Shown here in pieces: positions 15,332 through 26,100 of a stretch of DNA of 64,000 nucleotides. This DNA is from Paenibacillus andongensis. GTDB lineage: Bacteria; Bacillota; Bacilli; Paenibacillales; NBRC-103111. The notes under the pieces were generated by a model. That model ran no database searches, was not told the origin of the DNA, and saw only the letters and a list, made by a program, of their open reading frames with translations. Numbering within the stretch: position 1 is the first letter of the stretch; each line of letters opens with the position of its first letter. The stretch lies in contig NZ_CP104467.1 in assembly GCF_025369935.1 (NCBI RefSeq), forward strand, positions 3,293,001-3,357,000, in the 5' to 3' direction. The translations under genes were made by a program, and so were the position numbers.

Positions 15332-18264
15332 TGTCCATGCCGATGCTGCGGTTTTTATTTCGGAAAATGTGGAATACCCGCTGGCTAACGCTCAGCACTC
15401 TGCTTGGACTAGTGATGGCTGTTGCTTTCACCACGAGCATTCCGATGTATGCCGATGGGTCGCTGAAGCGAGTTGTCGCCAAATCGTTAGAAGAAAAGAG
15501 CGAGGGACTTCCAGCTGGCTCGCTGCTCATGCGCTATCAAGCTGTTGGGACAGAACGTGCAGGGCTTACAGAGCTCAATGACGTCAATGTGTATATACAA
15601 GATGAAATTCCGAAAGATGTTGGCTTTCCATTACAGACTTATGCAAGAAGCTATTACATCAAAGGAGCGCAACTAACTCCCACAGATGGGACAAAAGCAG
15701 ACCCTAGTAAACGTCGACAAATGACATTAACAACGCTAAGCGGGCTAACTGATCAGGTCGAATGGTCCATCGGTCAAATGGCTTCTGGGCAAGTGCAGAA
15801 TGGCCTATTGGAAGCAGTGGTCTTAGAAGAAGCTTTGTTTCGAAACGATCTGCATGTAGGGGATGTGTTCAGCTATTCGGTCTCAGGTGCAGGCGGCAGT
15901 CAATTGTTAAAAGTGAAAATCGTTGGTTCCTTTAAACCCAAAAATGAAACGAGTGCTTATTGGTTTCAAGGCTTAGAAGGGTTAGTGAACGCTCTTATAA
16001 TTCATGACGATGTTTTCATGAAGACGTTGTTAACGGAGAAGAAGATTCCGCTTCAGCTCGCCAATTGGTATTATGCCTTCGATCTGCGGAATATCCAAAC
16101 CAGTCAATTATCGCCACTTGAGAACCGTTTGGAGCGTCTGGATATCAATTTGTTCCAAAAACTCAAGAATACGAAGGTGGATGTTTCGTTTAAGCCGATT
16201 CTTACTGAATTTAAAGCCCAAAGCTTGCAAATGCAGATTTTGTTATTCACATTAGCGGCTCCGATGATTGCGATGGTTTTCTATTACATTGTGATGAATG
16301 CCAGACAATCGCTTGACCGACAGCGTGGTGTGATTGCTATCCTGCGAAGCCGTGGAGGCAGTACCAAGCAAATTGTGGGCATATATTTTCTGGAAGGCTT
16401 ATTGCTTGGAGCGATTGCACTGCTGATTGGCCCCTTTATGGGCTGGTTCATGGCGAAAAGTATCGGCTCATCCAGTGGATTCCTTACGTTCGTTGATCGG
16501 AAATCAATTCCTGTTGGCTTCACAAATGAGGCATTGCTCTACGGCGGACTGGCTGTACTGATTGCCATTCTCGCGAGCGTGATTCCTGCTGTCCTATTCG
16601 CAAGATCTTCAATCGTCAACTATAAGCAGCAGCTTGCAAGATCAGACCGTTCGCCACTATGGCAGCGTTGGTTCATTGACATTGTACTGTTAGGACTTGT
16701 TGGCTACGGCTTTTACTTATTTGATCAACGCCAAGTATTATCCGTCCAAACAGGGCTAACGACTGATCAGTTACAGGTGCATCCGCTGTTGTTTTTCGTT
16801 CCAGCACTTTCGATCTTCGCGTTAGGACTTTTCTTTCTGCGCATTTTTCCGTGGCTGCTGCGATTATTTGGCTGGCTTGGACGGAAATTCCTGCCTGTGC
16901 CGCTATACTTGACGCTTGTTCAGCTTTCCCGTTCAGCCAAAGCCTACTACCCGCTCATGCTGCTGCTCATTCTTACGCTCGGCCTTGGTGTGTACAATTC
17001 TTCGGCTGCACGTACGATTGATCTGAACTCGACAGAGCGGATCATGTATCAATATGGTACCGATGTTGTGCTGCAAACCGTTTGGGAAGGCTTCTCGGAC
17101 GATCTGCCGAAGGATCCGAACGCAGGGAAAAGCGGCGGCGGTGCTCAAGGAGGAGGAACATCAGGTGCCGGAGGTAATAACGGTGGCAATGGCAGCGGTG
17201 GCTCGGGTGCGGGTGGAGGCCAAGGTCAAGGTGGCCCGAAACCTGGAGAGGAGACACCAACCAAGATTCGTTACGTCGAACCGCCATTTCAAATGTTCCG
17301 TGATCTAGAGGGCGTTCAGGCTGCGGCCAGAGTTTTGCAGATGAAAGGAAACGTCGTTGTTTCTGGTAAATCAACGGGTCAGGGAATGATTATGGGGATT
17401 GATAATGCCGATTTTGCTAAAGTTGCTTGGTTCCGACCCGATTTATTCCCAGCTCATCCGAATCAATACCTGAATTTGCTAGGTAGCTATGAGCAAGCTG
17501 TCATCATACCTTCGAATTATGCAAGTAAATATGCGCTTAAAGCGGGTGATCTGCTTTCAATTACCATAGGTCAGCAGCCCGTGGAATTCGTGATTGTTGG
17601 TATCCTGCCGTATTGGCCGAGTCAATATCCGGATCAGGCGCCATTTTTCATCGCAAATTTGGATTACATATACGATCAGGCACCTATTACACCCTATGAA
17701 GTATGGCTCAAAATGAAACCTGAGGCTAAAGTTACACCAATTGTTACAGCCCTCCAGGCCAAGGGGATTGAGCTAGCTTCCGTGAAGGATGTTCGTAATG
17801 AGCTCATTATTCAGAAGAAGCTTCCAGCAAGAGGCGGTGTTTTTGGTATTCTTAGCCTGGGCTTTCTAGTCTCTGTGATCGTGTCCTTAATCGGCTACAT
17901 GTTGTATTGGTTCTTCAATTTATCCAGCAGAGTTGTACAGTTTGGTGTACTTCGCGCCATGGGACTTTCCCGCAAACAATTGACGGGTATGCTGCTCCTC
18001 GAGCAAATCTTTACAGCTGGATTATCCATCGCGCTAGGCATCGGAATTGGTAAATTAACGAGTTATTTCTTCCTGCCTTTCCTTCAAACTTCCCAGAATG
18101 TGAAGACGCAGGTGCCGCCTTTCCGAGTTGTTTTCGATTCCAAAGACACTTATCAGCTATATTTCGTGGTTGCTTTCATGATGATAACAGGAGCTCTGCT
18201 GTTGTTTTTACACATTAGAAGGCTGCGCGTTCATCAGGCTGTGAAGCTGGGAGAGGAGAAATAG
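15331..18264 (+). CDS. FtsX-type ABC exporter permease, 977 aa
   Basis: A long MacB/FtsX-like permease. There is an N-terminal transmembrane helix, a large extracytoplasmic domain (about 45-305), a first membrane bundle (about 310-560), a second extracytoplasmic domain containing a Gly-rich linker (about 598-641), and a C-terminal bundle (about 855-970). Two FtsX motifs are visible: RGVIAILRSRGGSTKQIVGI and VVQFGVLRAMGLSRKQLTGM. It partners the ATPases on either side and the preceding adaptor. The substrate is unknown; peptides, lipoproteins or lipids are all possible. Confidence 0.88.
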   Translation: MSMPMLRFLFRKMWNTRWLTLSTLLGLVMAVAFTTSIPMYADGSLKRVVAKSLEEKSEGLPAGSLLMRYQAVGTERAGLTELNDVNVYIQDEIPKDVGFPLQTYARSYYIKGAQLTPTDGTKADPSKRRQMTLTTLSGLTDQVEWSIGQMASGQVQNGLLEAVVLEEALFRNDLHVGDVFSYSVSGAGGSQLLKVKIVGSFKPKNETSAYWFQGLEGLVNALIIHDDVFMKTLLTEKKIPLQLANWYYAFDLRNIQTSQLSPLENRLERLDINLFQKLKNTKVDVSFKPILTEFKAQSLQMQILLFTLAAPMIAMVFYYIVMNARQSLDRQRGVIAILRSRGGSTKQIVGIYFLEGLLLGAIALLIGPFMGWFMAKSIGSSSGFLTFVDRKSIPVGFTNEALLYGGLAVLIAILASVIPAVLFARSSIVNYKQQLARSDRSPLWQRWFIDIVLLGLVGYGFYLFDQRQVLSVQTGLTTDQLQVHPLLFFVPALSIFALGLFFLRIFPWLLRLFGWLGRKFLPVPLYLTLVQLSRSAKAYYPLMLLLILTLGLGVYNSSAARTIDLNSTERIMYQYGTDVVLQTVWEGFSDDLPKDPNAGKSGGGAQGGGTSGAGGNNGGNGSGGSGAGGGQGQGGPKPGEETPTKIRYVEPPFQMFRDLEGVQAAARVLQMKGNVVVSGKSTGQGMIMGIDNADFAKVAWFRPDLFPAHPNQYLNLLGSYEQAVIIPSNYASKYALKAGDLLSITIGQQPVEFVIVGILPYWPSQYPDQAPFFIANLDYIYDQAPITPYEVWLKMKPEAKVTPIVTALQAKGIELASVKDVRNELIIQKKLPARGGVFGILSLGFLVSVIVSLIGYMLYWFFNLSSRVVQFGVLRAMGLSRKQLTGMLLLEQIFTAGLSIALGIGIGKLTSYFFLPFLQTSQNVKTQVPPFRVVFDSKDTYQLYFVVAFMMITGALLLFLHIRRLRVHQAVKLGEEK

Positions 18265-18265
18265 G

Positions 18266-19213
18266 GTGATTACTTGCGAGGGCTTAGTCAAAATTTATAA
18301 AACAGACGAGATTGAAGTTGTCGCTTTGCAAGGGCTAAACATTCAGATCGACGCCGGTGAGCTTATGGCCATTATTGGGAATAGCGGAAGCGGCAAGTCC
18401 ACATTGCTGAACATATTAGGAGGGCTTGATCGCCCATCTGCAGGTCAAGTGAAAGTTGGCGATTGGGATTTATTGAAGATTACCGACAAGCAGTTAGTTG
18501 ATTACAAACGACATACAGTCGGCTTCATCTGGCAAAATAATGCGAGAAATCTCGTCTCGTACCTCACCGCGCTCGAGAATGTGGAAATGCCAATGATGCT
18601 CAGCGGGAACTATGACCCTGTCTATGCGAAACAGCTGCTTGAGTGGGTAGGCCTTGGCCACCGCTTGAATAACAAGCTGCAAGAACTGTCTGGTGGTGAA
18701 CAGCAGCGCGTAGCGATTGCGATTTCACTTGCAAACCGTCCGCGTTTGCTGCTTGCGGATGAACCGACAGGGTCGGTGGATACGAAGACGGCAGATATGA
18801 TTCTTTCTATTTTCCAGCGGCTGAATAAGGAATTGGGAGTGACGATTGTCATAGTTACCCACGATATGTCTATGGCAGGTAAAGTAGGGCGAGTCGTTGC
18901 CATTCGAGATGGCATGACAAGTTCGGAGTTTATTGCTCGCAATCCTTCGATTTCGGCGCTTGATGGAACATCGACTGGGCTCACGGGTGAAGACCATGAG
19001 GAGTATGTGGTGCTGGACCGCGCAGGACGACTGCAGGTTCCTAAGGCTTACTTGAGCGCTCTACAAATTGACGGTAAAGCTACGATGGAGTTTGACGGTG
19101 AGAAAATTATGATTAAAGCACCGAAAGATCTAACTACGAGTGAAGGTATCGAACGAATGGAAGCAAATTCACAAACCGTTGGAGGAAACCAAAATGACAA
19201 AGATTTCTCGTAA
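18266..19213 (+). CDS. ABC transporter ATPase with C-terminal AbrB-like domain
   Basis: 315 aa, GTG start two bases after the permease stop. The first 225 residues are a MacB/LolD-type ATPase: [45 protein letters not shown]. Residues about 247-288 add a tail (VVLDRAGRLQVPKAYLSALQ, then EFDGEKIMIKAPK) that reads like an AbrB/MazE-type swapped-hairpin domain. It is the second ATPase of the operon, so the exporter may use a heterodimer. The tail is unusual and could mediate dimerisation or regulation. Confidence 0.88.
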   Translation: MITCEGLVKIYKTDEIEVVALQGLNIQIDAGELMAIIGNSGSGKSTLLNILGGLDRPSAGQVKVGDWDLLKITDKQLVDYKRHTVGFIWQNNARNLVSYLTALENVEMPMMLSGNYDPVYAKQLLEWVGLGHRLNNKLQELSGGEQQRVAIAISLANRPRLLLADEPTGSVDTKTADMILSIFQRLNKELGVTIVIVTHDMSMAGKVGRVVAIRDGMTSSEFIARNPSISALDGTSTGLTGEDHEEYVVLDRAGRLQVPKAYLSALQIDGKATMEFDGEKIMIKAPKDLTTSEGIERMEANSQTVGGNQNDKDFS

Positions 19214-20672
19214 AATGCTTGCTACAACCCTAACACTGGCTATGGTAGCTCCACTAGCTGTTGCTTGTACCAAAGGGGAAAAAACGGACGATAAACAGGA
19301 GCGTGTACTTAAGATCGCTACTTCTATGATGTACGGAGGGGATGACGAGTATTTCAGACAACAATTCACCGAAATATTTGAATTCGCCAATCCGAATATC
19401 AAGATTGAAATGATTCCAACGATGGATGAGAAGTACCGTTATGGCAACATTCAACCTGGCGAGAAAATGCCTGATCCCATGGAGAAGCTGAAGGAAGTCA
19501 TGCAGGGGGATAATCCGCCGGATGTGGTTATGCTTGGTTATGAACAGCTGCCGGATATGATTGAAAGCAACATGCTTACACAGTTAGATCCACGAATAAC
19601 GAAAGATAAATTTGACACTGCCGGGATCGTTCCAGCGGTTATCGATGGTATGAAAAATGCTGGCGGCGGGAAGCTTTACGCACTTGCTCCGACATTCAGC
19701 TCTTCTGCACTCATTTATAATAAGAAAATGTTCACAGATGCGGGCGTCGATTTTCCGAAGGATGGGATGACATGGGATGAGACCTTCGATCTTTCCAAAC
19801 GCCTTGTTAAAGGGGAAGGGGACAGCCGCATTAATGGTTTCGCATTTAATACGCAATCGCAAGGCGGGGATTTGTTCTATGGTATGCAAATGTACACAGC
19901 TCCCTTGCAATTAAAAATGTTCGACGATGCTGGTGAGAAAATGACGGTGGATACGGACCAATGGGAAAAAGTTTGGACAAAAATGGCTCAAATGCAAAAA
20001 GAGAAGGTATTCCCGGAGATGATGGATCCGCAGAAGCAAATGAACCGACAATATGATCAAAATAATCCTTTTGCGTACGATGATTTCATGTCTGGCCGCT
20101 TGGCCATGGCGATTATCAATTATGGCCAAATTCAACAGCTTACGAATGCGAACAAAAATGCAGCCAATTTTAAAGGCTACACACCAATCGAATGGGATGT
20201 CGTAACGATCCCTTCCCACCCGGAAGCAAAAGGTGTTGGCGGATCCATCTATATGAATGGTATTATGGGTATAAATGCCAAAGCGCAAAACCCTGATGAT
20301 GCTTGGAAATTCATCAAGTTCATTAATGGCGAAGATTGGGCAAAATTGAAATCTCATAGCTCTTATAACTTAGTTGCACGCTCCAAATATTTGAAGCCCA
20401 AAGATGGATTGGACTTCCATATGGAAGCTTTCTACAATGTGACACCAGCTCCAATGGAAAATAACATGAAAATTTATCGCACGAATCCTAACATTTATCA
20501 GGTACAAGAAATTGGTCATACCCAGTTTATGAATGTCCTTCAAGGGAAAACGACAGCTCGCGAAGCGCTCAAGCAATGGCAAACTCAGGGAGATGCGATG
20601 CTTAAACAAATGAAGGAAAATCCGAATACGCCTATGAACCCGATGATACAACAGGCTGTACCTGCTGGCTAA
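19194..20672 (+). CDS. Extracellular solute-binding lipoprotein (family 1-like)
   Basis: 492 aa from ATG 19194 with GGAGGAAACC upstream; it overlaps the ATPase gene by 20 bp. The signal peptide ends at LAVAC, so it is a lipoprotein. The body resembles sugar-type solute-binding proteins: IYNKKMFTDAGVDFPKDGMT, TWDETFDLSKRLVKGEGD, NPDDAWKFIKFINGEDW. No importer permeases lie nearby; it sits inside an exporter operon. It may deliver or capture a ligand for the exporter, or act as its sensor. That is inference. Confidence 0.85.
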   Translation: MTKISRKMLATTLTLAMVAPLAVACTKGEKTDDKQERVLKIATSMMYGGDDEYFRQQFTEIFEFANPNIKIEMIPTMDEKYRYGNIQPGEKMPDPMEKLKEVMQGDNPPDVVMLGYEQLPDMIESNMLTQLDPRITKDKFDTAGIVPAVIDGMKNAGGGKLYALAPTFSSSALIYNKKMFTDAGVDFPKDGMTWDETFDLSKRLVKGEGDSRINGFAFNTQSQGGDLFYGMQMYTAPLQLKMFDDAGEKMTVDTDQWEKVWTKMAQMQKEKVFPEMMDPQKQMNRQYDQNNPFAYDDFMSGRLAMAIINYGQIQQLTNANKNAANFKGYTPIEWDVVTIPSHPEAKGVGGSIYMNGIMGINAKAQNPDDAWKFIKFINGEDWAKLKSHSSYNLVARSKYLKPKDGLDFHMEAFYNVTPAPMENNMKIYRTNPNIYQVQEIGHTQFMNVLQGKTTAREALKQWQTQGDAMLKQMKENPNTPMNPMIQQAVPAG

Positions 20673-20726
20673 AGCAGGCTGGAATTTCTACTAGGATGAT
20701 ATTTATGAAGGAGGACGCTCATTATC

Positions 20727-22880
20727 ATGTACATCAAGAAACGCTATCGCTTGGCAACCATTGCTTTGTCTGCTGCATTGGTGCTAGGAACTGTTACACC
20801 TGCTTGGGCGGATAGCAGTCCATCGGCTATCACAACGACCTTAGGCAAGGTTTCCATTTCAGGCAGCAGTTACTTTGAATTGAAACAGATCCATGTTTTG
20901 CCTGATCAAAGCGGCAAGCTCGCGACATTTACCATCACCATTCACAACGAAGGGAGCAGTGAGCTGCAATTTATAGATTATTGGGTAAGGCTAAAAAGCA
21001 AATCCGGCAATCAATTTTCAGCACGCTTGCTGCCTGCAGATAAGGATAAGAACCGGGTTGCTCCCGGTTCAACGACTGATTTAACGTTCTATGCGACCGT
21101 TAATACGAGCACGAACTTGCAAGATCTCGTTGTCCAATTTATCAAATGGGATTTTAGCCAGTCCAATTTTGAGCGTGTTCTGGGTGAAGTCGCAGTACCA
21201 GATTCCTATACAGATGTAACGCCTTCAGATGGTGCTGCAGCCATTTCTATAAATGGAACCACCGTAAATGCTGCAATTAAAAAGTTTGTCAGCAATAAGA
21301 ATGAAAAATATCATGTTCCCACCGTATATCTGACTTTAGAGAATGCTGGCAATCATACAGTTACGATTCCTTCCTACCTCTTCTCAATTCGCACAAAAGA
21401 AGGTCTGCTGTATCCATTGGAAGCCAAGGGATTGAAAGATTTGAAGATCAATCCGAAGGAAAGCAAAGAAATTCAGTTATCCGGTTCCATTCCGGTAGCC
21501 GTTTCCCCGGACGCGTGGCAGTTGGCGGTTGCAGAAACAATTCCTGACTTGAAATTGAATGTTTCTGTTGCGAATTTTGGGCTGCCTGCCGTTACGCAGC
21601 AAGATGGCGGCTCAGTAGGTAAGGAGTATTCCTTCACTAGTAAATCCGGTGTATATACAACTCAGCTTAATGGATTGCACCGATTGCCTTGGGAAGACCA
21701 AGATCTATTGACGGCTGATTTGACACTAAGCAATAAAGGTGAGGAGTCACTTCCTATCCCGAAATTATCAGGGTATTTCCTGCTGGATGGCGCTGTGAAA
21801 ATTGATGCCAAGCTCATTCAGACGGCTAAAGTAATCGGATTGGGAGCAGGAGCGAGCGTTAATTTGCAAATAGCAGGCAAAGTGCCGTATACGTATGAAT
21901 TTTCTCAAATTAAATTAGTTCTTCAAGAGAATGAGGGAGAAACACCGCAGGCAGGAACGGGTACTGGTACAAGCAGTACTACAGCAACGGATGTGCTGGA
22001 GTTCTCCACACAGGCGGAGCTGCAGGCCATTCCATTCATAGGTATGGGACAGTCCTATACATCCAATGATATTGGTCGTAAAGCGAAGTATGTAGTTCGA
22101 AGTGTATCTACTTATGAGGATAAAACGAATATCATGTACTCCGCTATGGTGGAAGCAACCAATTTGGAGAAGCGTTTCACGAGTGTATCCAAGTTCGTCG
22201 CTAATTTCCGTTCATCGGATGGAACAGTATTCCCGGCAACGGTTGCTGAAGTAAAGAATAAGATTAGTCCGACTGGAAAAGCGTTATTAAATGTATGGGC
22301 TTCTGTGCCAAAAGGTTACACGACAGCGAATTTGAATTTACTTCTTGGAGAAGCAGTGACTGAAGGGAAGCTGTCGGAAGGTGAGAAAGCCGTTGCGGAT
22401 TCTTATGTGAACCCCGTTGCCTACTGGCTGCCTGATGAGAAGACGAATGTAGTGACAACGCTTAAAAATGTCGAATTGTTCCCCTACACCATTACGATTG
22501 ATAAAATTGGAACATCGATTGAGGATAAAGTATTTACTATAAAATTTAACTACGAATTAACGAAGGAAAAGCTAACAGAGATTAATACCGAAGGTCATAA
22601 CTTGCTGCTTGTTTTTGAAGATGGCGGTGGGATTAAACGATTTGAGAAAAAGTTTGATTTCAAAGATTTCGACGTTATCAACGGGGATTCAACGGCAGAC
22701 GAAGATACGAAGATGCGTCTTGGCAAGCGAGAGAACTTCAAGATTACAAATCCAGATCCGGGCCTCATATATAACACTAAATTCTTACAGAAGTACACAC
22801 TCAGTATTTATGACGAGTTTCAAGGTCAGAGAAAGCTCCTGGCCTCACAGAAGGCTGATTGGTTTATTACAACAGACTAA
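20727..22880 (+). CDS. Large secreted protein of exporter operon 1 (717 aa, unknown function)
   Basis: A signal peptide with cleavage after TPAWA, then about 690 residues predicted to be mostly beta strands, resembling repeated immunoglobulin-like modules (for example TFTITIHNEGSSELQFIDYW and VEATNLEKRFTSVSKFVANF). There is no anchor at the C-terminus. It starts 55 bp after the solute-binding protein with GAAGGAGG upstream. The protein at 27615 has a similar signal peptide and module style, and ends the next exporter operon. I do not recognise a named family. Confidence 0.8.
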   Translation: MYIKKRYRLATIALSAALVLGTVTPAWADSSPSAITTTLGKVSISGSSYFELKQIHVLPDQSGKLATFTITIHNEGSSELQFIDYWVRLKSKSGNQFSARLLPADKDKNRVAPGSTTDLTFYATVNTSTNLQDLVVQFIKWDFSQSNFERVLGEVAVPDSYTDVTPSDGAAAISINGTTVNAAIKKFVSNKNEKYHVPTVYLTLENAGNHTVTIPSYLFSIRTKEGLLYPLEAKGLKDLKINPKESKEIQLSGSIPVAVSPDAWQLAVAETIPDLKLNVSVANFGLPAVTQQDGGSVGKEYSFTSKSGVYTTQLNGLHRLPWEDQDLLTADLTLSNKGEESLPIPKLSGYFLLDGAVKIDAKLIQTAKVIGLGAGASVNLQIAGKVPYTYEFSQIKLVLQENEGETPQAGTGTGTSSTTATDVLEFSTQAELQAIPFIGMGQSYTSNDIGRKAKYVVRSVSTYEDKTNIMYSAMVEATNLEKRFTSVSKFVANFRSSDGTVFPATVAEVKNKISPTGKALLNVWASVPKGYTTANLNLLLGEAVTEGKLSEGEKAVADSYVNPVAYWLPDEKTNVVTTLKNVELFPYTITIDKIGTSIEDKVFTIKFNYELTKEKLTEINTEGHNLLLVFEDGGGIKRFEKKFDFKDFDVINGDSTADEDTKMRLGKRENFKITNPDPGLIYNTKFLQKYTLSIYDEFQGQRKLLASQKADWFITTD

Positions 22881-22890
22881 TTCATTATTT

Positions 22891-22922
22891 GAAGCGAGGG
22901 CATTCAGCCTTCGCTTTTTTTC
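22891..22922 (+). terminator. Terminator of exporter operon 1
   Basis: AGCGAGGG-CATTCAG-CCTTCGCT hairpin followed by a run of seven T. Confidence 0.85.
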
Positions 22923-23151
22923 ATTTTGGTCACAAGAAGTCATAAGTGTTTAGCTGCTCATATGACCAATTTATGACTCAAATATGACTTCATTCACCTG
23001 TTTTTATCAAAATGAAGAGCTATAATAAATCCTGACCGAGAAAAAACATAAAATTTTCAATTCTAGTTTATGTTTTGTTAAGAAATTCCAAGTATGATAT
23101 TTGAGTGAGCAGGTTGTAGGTATTAAAGCTGGTGATAGAGGAGAAGTGAGA

Positions 23152-26100
23152 ATGTCCAAGTTAACCGAGTTTTCAATGAAAAATGTGGCAGCGGTTTTCA
23201 TCGTCATGCTGCTGTTGGTCGTAGGAGGAACGTTTTCTACAACCACATTAAAGGTAGAAAGTATGCCTGATATTACTTTTCCGGTCGTCATTATTAGCAC
23301 TACATATGTAGCACCTCCGAAGGATGTGCTGGATGAAATTACAAAGCCGCTAGAGAAGGCTGTTGCTGGGCTTGATGGATTAAAAACCCTTAGCTCCAGC
23401 TCACAGGACAATTATTCACAGATTATCCTGGAGTTAGACCAAGATAAGAAGCCTGAAGATGTGAAGAAAGATGTGGAGAGCTTGATCTCCAATGTGAAGA
23501 TGCCTCAAGGTTCTGAGAAACCTAAAGTGTTAACCGCAGGCTTTTCTTCCGAACCGGTCTATTATTTGGCGGTTTACGGTGAGGCAGGAATGAACCAAAC
23601 CGAGCTGGATAAAGCCTACAAAGATACGATTCTTCCTGGCTTTAATGGGCTCAAAGGGATCGACCATGTGGACTCTGTAGGTAATCAGGATGCTGTACTT
23701 ACCATTAAATTGGATGCTCCTGCGATCAATAATTATGGTCTAACCCCGGCAGATGTTTCGGGTTTGATCAAAGCCTCATTGGTATCTAGCCCTGCGGGCA
23801 CGGTTGATTTCAATGGGAACACGCAGATGGTTCGAGTCAAGGGCGAAATGGATACGATTTACAATTTAGATAATTTGAAAATCACAACGAAAACAGGCGA
23901 TACGCTTCTTCTTAAACAAATTGCCAAAGTTGAAGCCATCAGCGAGTCTAAATTCATTGCAAGATTAGATGATCAACCGGCTATCGGCGTACTGCTTTAC
24001 AAAACGAAAGCAGCGAATGCTGTAGAGTTTGCAGATAGTGCAGATAAGCTTATGACAGACTGGGGAAAAACGCTCCCTGGCGTGAAATTTCACAAAATTT
24101 ACAATTCAGCCAACGATATCAAAGATTCCATCCACGGCATGGTGCAAGAAGGCGGATTAGGCGCTGTGCTTGCCTCATTAATGATCTTGCTCTTCCTTCG
24201 TAATATACGTATGACGATCATTGTACTCGTTTCGATTCCTCTTTCGATTCTTGTTACGTTACTTGTCATGGGGCCGCTAGGCATTTCCCTTAACATTATG
24301 ACGTTAGGCGGAATGGCCATTGCAGTCGGGCGAGTCGTGGACGACAGTATCGTCGTAATTGAGAATATCTACAGTCAACTGGAAAGAGCTCAAGAGCGTA
24401 ACGAATCTGTTATTAAATTAGCAACGAAACAGGTTTCTAGTGCAATTACTTCTTCTACAATTACAACAGTGGGTGTATTTGGTCCCATCGGATTTGTTAG
24501 TGGGGTTGTTGGTGAAGTATTCCGTCCTTTCGCTATTACACTCGTCGTTGCTTTAATGTCTTCCTTGATTGTTGCATTAACGGTGATCCCGATGCTGGCG
24601 AAGCTGATGGTACTTAGAAGCAAGAAGCTTACAAATCACGATGATAATCACGTAGGACCTATGGCTGAGAAATACAAAAAAGCGATCATATGGTCATTGA
24701 ATAACCGCATCAAAACATTATTGATGGCTGGCGTTGCCCTTATTCTCTCAATCATCATTACAGTACCTAATTTAGCGGTAGCTTTCATGCCTAATAGTGA
24801 AGCCGTTAAACAAGGGGTCATCGAGATAAAAATGCCGCGAGAAACATCCATAGAAATGATGAATGAGAAGTCCAAAGAAATTGAAAAAGACTTGAAATTA
24901 CATACGGACAAAGCCGGCAAACCTGCATTCAAGTACATTGAATCCCTTGTTGGTTACAACCAGAGCAGTGACCGATATGCTTATAGAGCGATGATGTTTT
25001 TCGAGCTAACAGCAGAAACGGATGCGACAGAAGGTGTCAAGAAGTACAAGGAAGATATGTTGAAACTGATGCCTCCAGGATCAGATGCGAATATACAATT
25101 GTTTACTGGCGGGCCTCCTACCTCAACTGGAGCTGATTTCTCGTATTCCCTTAAAGGGGATGACCAGCTTTATCTTAAGCAAGCATCGCAGCTGGTTAAA
25201 GATAAAATGAAGGAGTTCCCTGAGCTGAACGACATTAAAGACAGCTTGAGTGATTCCAAAACCGAAGTAGAGATTACAGTGGATCAAAACAAAGCACGCT
25301 TGTACGGACTCTCCAGTGCTCAAATTTTACAATCCGTTAATGCCTGGATTGCTGAAGAGAAGCTTGGCGATCTGAAATTTAATAATGTCACTTATTCCAC
25401 CAAAGTTATGTTGAATCCCGCATACAAAAACTCTGTGGATAAACTGGGTACTTTCTTAGTCAAGACGCCAACCGGTCAAACGATTCAGTTAAATGAGGTA
25501 GCTCGAGTCAAACAGATCGAAGCACCAAATAACATTAGTCGTGAAGACCAAGAACAAATCGTCAGTGTAAAAGCAAAAATTAATGCCTCAGATAAAGGCG
25601 GCGTCAGTAAGAAAATTACAGAAGAGCTGGCAAAGTTAGAACTTCCTTCAGGCGTTACTCGTGAAGTGAAGGGCGTATCCGATGATATTAATAAAAGCTT
25701 CATGCAAATGTTTATGGCCATCATTGCTTCCATTTTCATTGTTTACATGGTCATGGTTATTGCCTTTGGAAACGCCAGAGCACCACTTGCGATTCTGTTT
25801 TCACTGCCGCTTGCTGCGATTGGGGGCCTATTAGGACTACTAGTAACAGGTGAATCGATCAATGTAACTTCGCTCATCGGTTTCCTCATGCTGATCGGTA
25901 TCGTTGTAACGAACGCGATTGTACTCGTTGACCGCGTGCAGCAGCTTAGAGAGCAAAATTATTCGATTCGTGACTCCCTTATTGAAGCGGGAATTACGCG
26001 GTTAAGACCTATTATCATGACGGCAGGTGCAACAATCATTGCACTATTGCCTTTAGGACTTGGATTATCCAAAGGAACGATTATTTCCAAAGGTTTGGCA

